DNA of 64,000 nucleotides from Limnephilus marmoratus (Eukaryota; Arthropoda; Insecta; Trichoptera; Limnephilidae): assembly GCA_917880885.1 (NCBI GenBank), contig OU862912.1, forward strand, positions 49,091,117-49,155,116. The letters are read 5' to 3'. The stretch's first letter is position 1, and each line of letters opens with the position of its first letter. Made by a program: the position numbers and the translations under genes. Shown in pieces: positions 57,208 through 64,000 of this stretch. Under the pieces are notes generated by a model. That model worked only from the letters and a program-made list of their open reading frames with translations, was not told where the DNA came from and did not search any database.

Positions 57208-57654
57208 GGCTGAATAAGCTCTTACGCTGACCGCACGCGCACCGTCGGCGCTGATGGTCGAGATATATGAACTTCTAGGAAGCGTTTTTGAATGACGCGT
57301 AGCTATCAGCGCGCAAGGTAGTCAGCGCTGATGGCTACGCGGCCGTACGCGTCGCGCGTCGGCGCCGCGTAGCTGTCGGCGCTGACGAATGCACGAGCGC
57401 CTCTGCTTTCAGTGAGCGTTCTAGTGTCAAGCGGAGCGGACGTCGTCAGCGTGTACAGTCATGGCAAATCGTTTTAATTTTTTTGGGATAGGTTGTACAA
57501 AGCAGCAATAACTAATACACTCCGCATTTTAAGTCTTCGTCTGTACAGTAAGGCGGTCAGTACGATACTGAAACGAGCCACGCTGAGCCTCAGCGCTGAT
57601 GAACTACGCGCTGATCTATGAGCGCTGACGGTGAGCGTGAGACTAAATTCAGCC
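57208..57654. mobile_element. Harbinger-like MITE
   Basis: The left end is GGCTGAATAAGCTCTTACGC; the right end, reverse complemented, is GGCTGAATTTAGTCTCACGC. TAA flanks both sides (57205-57207 and 57655-57657), the 3-bp duplication expected for PIF/Harbinger. The interior is unusually GC-rich for this window and repeats GCGCTGATGG-type words at least six times. No ORF. Confidence 0.82.
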
Positions 57655-57657
57655 TAA

Positions 57658-59419
57658 GTACGTTGGCCGACTTTGTTATTCTTGAGTCTCGTCGAAGGTA
57701 GGTGCATGCTTAGACGCCAAACGTCAAAAGTCATTCCACTCGAACAATGGGCGGGCAAAACCAGTCGACATCGACGAAACTGTAAAAATGTAAAAATTGT
57801 ATTCTAACCTAAGATCGTTCCCTGCGCGCTCTCCGAAGGACAGGCATCGTGTACTTTTGAAAAGTTGTTTTAAGATTCCAAATAGTGGCTGATTTACCGG
57901 CGAGAAGAGATGTAGATGTTTCGTGAGTAAGTTTCGTTTCACCGGAGGGTAGATAGATTTCACTTAAAAATAAACTTCCTAAATGTTGTTATGTTGTTTC
58001 TTAGGTAAAAGCAGCATTAAGTTGCGCTTCCGCGGGTGGTTACCAGCTGTTTTTGGTTTTGAATAATATACCTGCCGGCCATTTCGAAGAAAGCGCGAAA
58101 TTTCATATTCAAACCATAAAACAAACAAAATCATCAGACACATAGACGATATTCCCAGGGTTACCAATACATAACTTCCACCTACTGCGCAATAAATGTC
58201 TTCATGTTCCCAGCCGATGTGCAACGCAGCGTTTATATTGGAGTTTTGCAGCTTATTGTGTATTTATATGATACAACCATTGTCACGTTAATAAATATTA
58301 CCTTATGTTATAATTATTTTCCTGACCTATAGTAGCCGATTTCTTATTTGATGCCTCCTGGCCAGTTATGATTGCATAACTGGCCGATCGCCTTTTATTG
58401 TTTTTATCGAATGGCATCATTGGGGGTTCTTTTCCGGTCAAATTCACTTTTTGGACCATCGCCGAATAATGGGCCCGACGGTGGTCTGATTATGTCACAT
58501 AATTTGAGTTATGGAGTTTTAAATCAAGGAATCCTTAGAGATAAGGATGATTGTGCCGTGATTCAGTACTATCAACCATTCGACAATCAAGAACACGTGC
58601 AAATATAACATTCGACAACGTTCGTCTAGACGACGGGTAATTTTTCGTTCGGCGCATAACAAATAACTCTTGATCGCTATTGAAGAATTGAGTCCCCGAT
58701 CGTAAGTCGAAGCGGTCGTTTAACAGGTAGGTATTTAAGTAAAGCGTACCTGTGCTTGTTTTGTGTCTTATTTTTCCCCAGCCGTTCCTCTCCCCCACCC
58801 ATTTTTACCGGCCCCAAAATTGGGACCACATAAAATAAAGTCGATCGAAATTGTAACTCAAACAGGAGTTTTATCTCGTGGCCCATTAAATCTGATCATT
58901 TTCAGTTAATAGATATCAGATACGTAATTTAAAAAATGACTTATGCTTAAAGGTTTTGTAAGTAAAGAATAAATTAAATAAAAATAATCGGGGACGTAAC
59001 TCCGTATATACCTGCTTCAACAAACACTTCTTAACTTCTTGTGTTATTTGTAAATCATTAGTTCATACTTGCTTGTATGCATATACATTCATTATAGTGT
59101 TAGTTTAACCGCTGTCATGACAAATAAGGGGTTCTTTCAAAAACCAACCAACGGTTTCTTAAAAAATGCGGTTCAAATATTCCTTTGCCACAGTGACTGC
59201 ACTTTCTAGACATGGAAGAAAAAAATATAAGTAATTTTCGATCGTATTTTTTATAAACCCAAGACTGCATGCTATACCGAAGAACTGCGGTAGATATTAT
59301 CTTAAATATTTGGTGAAATGTTCATCCTGCCGAGGGGCCATTATGCAGAGGATTCTGGCCAATTTCCTCCTTCCATCGCCCCCGTGGGAGAAATTGTCTA
59401 GGAATAATATACTATCATG
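57658..59419. other. No gene seen
   Basis: A small perfect hairpin GGCCAGTTATG/CATAACTGGCC at 58360-58385. Otherwise no supported feature. Confidence 0.5.
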
Positions 59420-60705
59420 CAAAGGGCCGGCCCTAAGACAAACGGCGTCTGGCGCGAATAAAATTTTGGCGCTCCACATCAAAACTAGTATCACTGTCAA
59501 TAATACAAGCAGTTAGTTAGTTTTGCAGCTAGGCCCGGCGGGCGGCGACACGGCGGTAGCTTAGTTAGTCACAAATTATCATCGAGATGAAATTGCAAAC
59601 CCAAGAGTGCTTACTGCTTATGCCTGCCAGCCGACGTTCTTCCGCTAGCTGTTAACGTAAGTTGCGCCATCTTATTAGCTACTTGCTTTAATTCGGTTCT
59701 ATTACGATAGAAGCTTAAGTCACAAACGTCACATTCACAGATGGTTTTATATGGCGCGGCATCAGAGTTGTACTAGGATTCGAATTTTTAAATTTCAACC
59801 GTACAGTCGCTAGGGTATTAATAAAGTCAGTTTGAAATAATTTGAACATTTGTGAAGTGCTGTTTTATGAAAAAAATATTACTATAACATCTTCTGGAGC
59901 CTGTTAGGCTGTGGCATACCATTATGGTATGTTGTGAGGCTGAAGGTAAGCGGGGAGGGGGAGGAGATGGGGAAAAGGAAGGTGGGAAAGTAACTGGCTA
60001 TTCTCATATCTGGTCACTTTAAGCCATTTTAAGCAACGTTTCAATTCTGAATGGTGGTCTTACACCAGCGCGATACTGAGAGTACCTTCGATCCTGGAAC
60101 CTGTCGCATATATACCTTATATTATTTTTAAATCACTAAATTGTGAAAACACTAATCAATCAATAAAACTTACTTGTGCACGCTGATATTTGAAACTGCG
60201 ACCTCTAGATCGCTAATTGAGAGGCTTAACCTTCGACCAAGGAGGACGTTAATGTCATGATATTATGGCGCCCGGAGCGGAGCGCTCCAGTAGCGCCCGC
60301 GTAGAGCCAGCCCAGACTATTTCTCTCATTTCCAATTTTCATTCAATATTGTGATATTATACAAAATACAGTCATGCAAAAATGGCTTATGAATAATTTA
60401 TCGTTTACCATTGTTTTCCGCATTGTGAACCAATCGGCTTCCGATGCAAGTAGAATAAAATACTCTCGACCCGTTGCCCTTAACCCTTTGCCCTAACCTA
60501 TTGTATTTTGGTGAAACATTACCATTATTATTATTATGGTACCCTCAGCGCCAGCCCCGAGCTAAACGTAAAAACACTAATAACCCCAAGGGCGCTGTGG
60601 GTGTGTTATTATCAGCACTTTGGCTCCTTGGCGCCTTGACAAGTTGGCGCCCGGAGCGGGCTACTCTAATAATTGCGCCTGCAAAGGACCTGCCCTGACC
60701 ACCCA
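59420..60705. mobile_element. Cluster of hAT-type terminal sequences
   Basis: A left-type end near 59424 (GGGCCGGCCCTAAGAC, GGCGTCTGGCGC) and two right-type ends, near 60250-60306 (GGCGCCCGGAGCGGAGCGC to GCCAGCCCAG) and 60645-60700 (GGCGCCCGGAGCGGGC to GACCTGCCCTG), share the GGCGCC-rich terminus seen in the complete element at 62150-63202. No flanking duplications pair up, so these are nested or rearranged copies. Confidence 0.5.
59893..60245 (-). mobile_element. tRNA-derived SINE, copy 3 (3' end lost)
   Basis: Shares GGTATGTTGTGAGGCTGAAG, the purine-rich tract, CAATTCTGAATGGTGGTCTT, AGCGCGATACTGAGAGTACC and AATAAAACTTACTTG with the best copy. The last 30-40 nt and the A-tail are absent. 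The head promoter boxes are mutated. Confidence 0.75.
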
Positions 60706-60727
60706 CCACCTAACCTACCCTCTAACC

Positions 60728-61600
60728 CAGCGTTTCCCAATTTTTTTTCGCCCCGGAACCCTTATCGATCATACTTTTCTAGGCGGAACCCTATTTTTAT
60801 AACAAAAGGATTAACTTATAGTTTGAATACTTTCATGTTTACCTTGAAAAGAAAGATCAAAAGTTTTGTGTAAAACTTTCTTTAATGTGAAGAGTGATAT
60901 CTTTTTAAATTTTTTGTTAAAATAGCATTGAAATCAGGCTTTATGTCAGATAGCTGAATACGAAGATCTGGAGCTGCATCCAGTCTGTTTCTGTATTTGT
61001 TTTTTGTGTAAGCGTAAGCCGAAAATCTAGTTTCACACCAGTAAGTGGTCATAAACGGTAACAAAACTGTGATAGCCTTCCAGAAGACTTCTGGATATTC
61101 ATTTTTAAGTCCAATCCAAAACTCATCCAGATTAGTTTTTCTGAATTAAATTTGGTTGTAAGGAAGAAGAACATTTGATATCTATCAAAGTCTCGTATTC
61201 TGTTGCTGTAAGAGTTGACGGTTTCCTGTGAACTAGGAATGGATTCTGTACCCAGTCAATGTCCTGCAGGTTTTTTTTCGGGAAAATACTCTTCCAGAGA
61301 TTTGTTGAGGGTCATCAAATGTTCGTAAATGCATTTTTCAATATCTGAGGTTACTTGCAACTCATTTTTTCCAGAAACTCGTTTAAAAGAGAAAAACATT
61401 GGTACTGTTTCTGTTCAACACATTCTATCCAGCAGACAAGTTTCTTTCTAAGAAAGAGAGATTTTGTCGTTTACTGTAAAAGTATTTGTGTTTCTTCCTT
61501 GCAATGATCCTTGCAATAATCCGGAAGGAACGCGGAACTCTTGTGATGCTTCTACGGAACCTCAGGGTTCCGCGGAACACCTTTTGGGAAACGCTGCTGA
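60728..61600 (-). mobile_element. hAT transposon, internally deleted, with target duplication
   Basis: The ends share CAGCGTTTCCCAA in inverted orientation, each followed by a GGAACCC motif. Flanks CTCTAACC (60720-60727) and GTCTAACC (61601-61608) agree at 7 of 8 positions. The right end carries four extra bases (TCAG) before CAGCG in reverse complement. The element is about 870 bp, far below a complete hAT, and keeps only the transposase C-terminus. Confidence 0.82.
60893..61490 (-). pseudogene. hAT transposase C-terminal region
   Basis: On the minus strand, in three frames: IEKCIYEHLMTLNKSLEEYF and PEKKPAG, then ATEYETLIDIKCSSSL, then the well-kept FWIGLKNEYPEVFWKAITVL, LPFMTTYWCETRFSAYAYTK, NKYRNRLDAAPDLRIQLSDI and a stop. 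This is the hAT dimerisation/catalytic C-terminus in the order seen in ZBED5/Charlie-type transposases (LPF.TTYLCE..FS....K...R..L.....LR). The zinc finger and first catalytic residues are missing, so it is inactive. Confidence 0.82.
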
Positions 61601-61608
61601 GTCTAACC

Positions 61609-62141
61609 TACCACTATACCACTATCTGCTACCTTGCCACTATCTACTTTAAAATCACTTCCTTCACCTTTAACCACTATTCCAGCACCGATCAGCGGCA
61701 TACCAGTGGTTGTATTTGTGATTTTATTCAGTTGAAAAACGGCAAGTTGCTCCATGGGAAGTACGGTCTATCTTATCTGCTTTATCTAAAATCTCCAGAC
61801 CGTAGTGATACCGTGAGATCGTAGTTAAGTTTTACAGTTAGCTCTTCAAGCTGTAGAGTATGTACTTAGCAAGCAACTTTCAAATGTCAATTAATTTGAA
61901 TCTTTTTTTCAATGATCGCAAACCAAAAACTGCTTGGACTGAGTGTTTTATGAAAAATAATCCGAGAACATTTGTAATAAAAGCAACAACGTTTTTATGG
62001 TTTCTTTAGCAAAGGAAGTAAGAACCAATGTACTGTAATATAAAGAGTGAAAACAGCCTCTCTTGTCCAAATTTGATTCTTTTCTTAATTTGTAAAAAAG
62101 ATTCTGAATCTAGCTGACTGAGTTACATCAAAGATTCAAAA
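61609..62141. other. No gene seen
   Basis: Spacer between two hAT-type elements; no supported feature. Confidence 0.5.
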
Positions 62142-62149
62142 AATGTATC

Positions 62150-63202
62150 CAGCGCCGGATCTGCCATACGTTCAAAAACGTGCAAAAACCTGGCGCCAAC
62201 TCCGAAGGGGCGCCGTGAGAAAATAAATATTGTATCAAAATTTAGTTATAATATTCCCTGAATCGTTTAAAAATTACCCACAGTACGAAATAATTATTAC
62301 GCTCTAGCAACACTTTCCAAAGAAACAGAATGCGCACGCATCAGGTTGGTATCAACGGTTTATGAATTTATAGTCAGTTACAGAATTTTTTTACAAATTC
62401 CATATATTTAGTTTAAACGTAAGATCTGTTTTTCCATGTAGATATCTTTTACCGTCTTTTATGATGAATAGGTGCGATCCAAATTCAATAACCAATCACA
62501 GCGCGGTATTTTTGTTCGTAAGCCGTTGATACCATACGTCACGTCAGTGTTTAGTGTTTGATCGCTCAACACAGGGGAAATGCAAGGTACAAATTTGAGG
62601 TTATATTCTTATTATCACTACTCACTGTCTCTCGTCGGGACTGCCTGTTGCTAGTCAGAAGCTGTAGATGCTATTCTTGTGTTGTACGTTGCCATGAGAA
62701 CGTATTTGTATTTGCTTTTTCTAATATTCGTGTTGGGTATATAGGTACATAAACGCAGTAAATCTCAAGAATGTCTCATGGACTTAGTTCAGCGAAACCA
62801 CCCGCATTGTCTCGTAACCTATATTTTAAATCATGGTACGGGCACAAACAAACAATTCGTTGTATTATTTTAAAGCATAACTTGCAAAGAGTTTTTCCTA
62901 AAATAATTAAAATAGCACCAAAATTTATGTTTACCCAATAGATTCAGAGAGTATAGGGCTCCTGGCGATCCTCTCTTTAAAAAAAAACGAGTGTGAGAGC
63001 TACCGCCAGGTCACTTGGAAAAGTTACACCCTTTATATGTCTTGATTTTATTTGATAAATTAGTGTAAAAAAAAAAATAATTAAATGAAAAAAATAAAAA
63101 AAATTGGGGTGAACGAATTTTTAATCAAAATAAAAATGTAGGGGGGGGGGGGTGCCATCGGTACTACTGCACAGGGCGCCAGATTTCGTAGATCCGGCCC
63201 TG
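62150..63202. mobile_element. hAT-like element with perfect 8-bp duplication
   Basis: The left end is CAGCGCCGGATCTGCCA; the right end, reverse complemented, is CAGGGCCGGATCTACG. AATGTATC flanks both sides exactly (62142-62149 and 63203-63210). GGCGCC motifs lie about 40 and 25 bp from the ends. Twelve G (63141-63152) sit just inside the right end. No transposase frame; non-autonomous. Confidence 0.9.
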
Positions 63203-63210
63203 AATGTATC

Positions 63211-63475
63211 AATATCGAGAATAATATAACCATTCAAACGATAAACACAGACATACAAATTCAGTTATATAACCAATTTATCTTTATCGCTGAATATATC
63301 ATATTGATACAGACAATGGTGTTATGGTAAAAATCTGGAAATTAAAAAGTAATTTTTAAAAAACATTAATTTACCGTTTTACATGAAAGAGATCGATCAT
63401 GAAGAGTTGTGAATCTTAAATTAGGCAAAGTTTTCCAAATGGATTCCCGTAAAATTGTTGTTTCCAGGTGAACTA
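63211..63475. other. No gene seen
   Basis: AT-rich; no supported feature. Confidence 0.5.
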
Positions 63476-63720
63476 AAGGGGAACGTATGCGCGGCCCATT
63501 TCTGCCCGTTTCATACAAATCTTAGATTTGGATTTAACATCAAAATACCCAACCAAACTGAAAAAATATTTTTGTAATCAAAAGGTATATCAAATATCTA
63601 GTTAGGATGTGAGCTAATTTATTTATTTTTGCTTTAAATTATAAGATATAGACCAATCAAGATTTTAATGTTTCTGGATTTTAGAGGCGATTTGGGCAAT
63701 TATTTGTGAGTAAATGAAAA
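63476..63720 (+). repeat. Dispersed repeat family M, copy 2
   Basis: Matches the reverse complement of 16950-17222, including AATCAAAAGGTATATCAAAT and GATTTTAGAGGCGATTT. It runs into the inverted repeat below. Confidence 0.6.
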
Positions 63721-63995
63721 ACAATAAAAAAATATTTTACTATATGTATTTATCATAAAAATGTGGTGAAATATAAAATAAAAAATAAAATTAAAAAAAA
63801 AACATTTTTATGGATGTAAATTAAAAATACAAATTACCTATTTTCGGCGGAATAAAAACTAGTCGTTTATATATTAAAATTACTACCCAAAAAATGCATT
63901 TTGGAGAATTTTTTATTTTATTTTTTATTGAATTTTTAAAATAAATTTCGTAAAATTATTTTTTTATGCTTTTCTTTTACTCACAAATAATTGCC
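63695..63995. repeat. Inverted repeat at the window end
   Basis: GGCAATTATTTGTGAGTAAA at 63695-63714 is repeated perfectly in reverse complement at 63976-63995; weaker pairing continues inward for about 25 nt. The interior is A/T-rich. The element may extend past the window. Confidence 0.75.
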
Positions 63996-64000
63996 TAAGT

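Noticed and set aside
1..64000. LTR retrotransposon or endogenous virus
   Set aside because: I saw no long direct repeats, gag/pol-type motifs or viral genes; all reverse transcriptase fragments are LINE-like.

Overview
The window looks like non-coding, repeat-dense nuclear DNA from an arthropod, most likely an insect. It is AT-rich, has no bacterial gene layout, and is littered with element types typical of insect genomes: CR1/L2/Jockey-group LINEs, Penelope-like elements (PLEs), mariner and Tc1-like transposons, hAT and Harbinger-like elements, tRNA-derived SINEs and short interstitial TTAGG runs. I found no convincing host gene, rRNA or functional tRNA. Almost all recognisable coding sequence belongs to transposable elements, nearly all of it broken.

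Layout. 1-6.6 kb: a SINE (minus), a PLE end with a turned-round junction and a hammerhead-like RNA motif (2286-2790), and a 51-nt-arm hairpin (4263-4373). 6.6-9.3 kb: a hAT-like element with perfect 8-bp target duplications sits inside a 5'-truncated LINE. 10.8-14.8 kb: two copies of a C-rich 'ACTAGCTG' repeat flank a foldback-like structure of inverted tandem arrays with a PLE remnant at its centre; a PLE GIY-YIG endonuclease fragment with its terminal hairpin follows. 16.1-17.4 kb: an internally deleted mariner and a short inverted-repeat element. 17.9-22.04 kb: the one near-complete element, a two-ORF LINE with a poly(A) tail, carrying one in-frame stop and one frameshift in ORF2.

22-34 kb is poorer, with members of a hairpin-tailed repeat family and a Tc1/mariner-type remnant with inverted ends (32064-32916). 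34.6-41 kb holds three separate 5'-truncated LINE 3' ends and a hAT with a decayed transposase C-terminus. 42-49.5 kb holds a truncated LINE tail with 9-bp target duplications, the best SINE copy (with A and B boxes), two inverted-repeat elements and another LINE end. 50.1-51.25 kb is a G-rich minisatellite of about 97 bp per unit inside an 'ACTAGCTG' element. 52.5-57.7 kb holds another hammerhead-like hairpin, an inverted-repeat element, a PLE 3' end and a Harbinger-like MITE. 59.4-63.2 kb is a cluster of hAT-type elements, two with clear 8-bp target duplications.

The genes do not form a host pathway. The relationships visible are between elements: autonomous families (LINE, PLE, mariner, hAT) and the SINE/MITE-like passengers they probably mobilised, with nested insertions giving relative ages. 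The strongest leads are the repeated hairpin of one shared architecture at four loci (three tied to PLE 3' ends, one unassigned), the foldback arrays, the C-rich module recurring in unrelated element families, and long C/G homopolymers placed just inside the ends of several inverted-repeat elements. All family assignments come from reading motifs by eye; no database search was possible.
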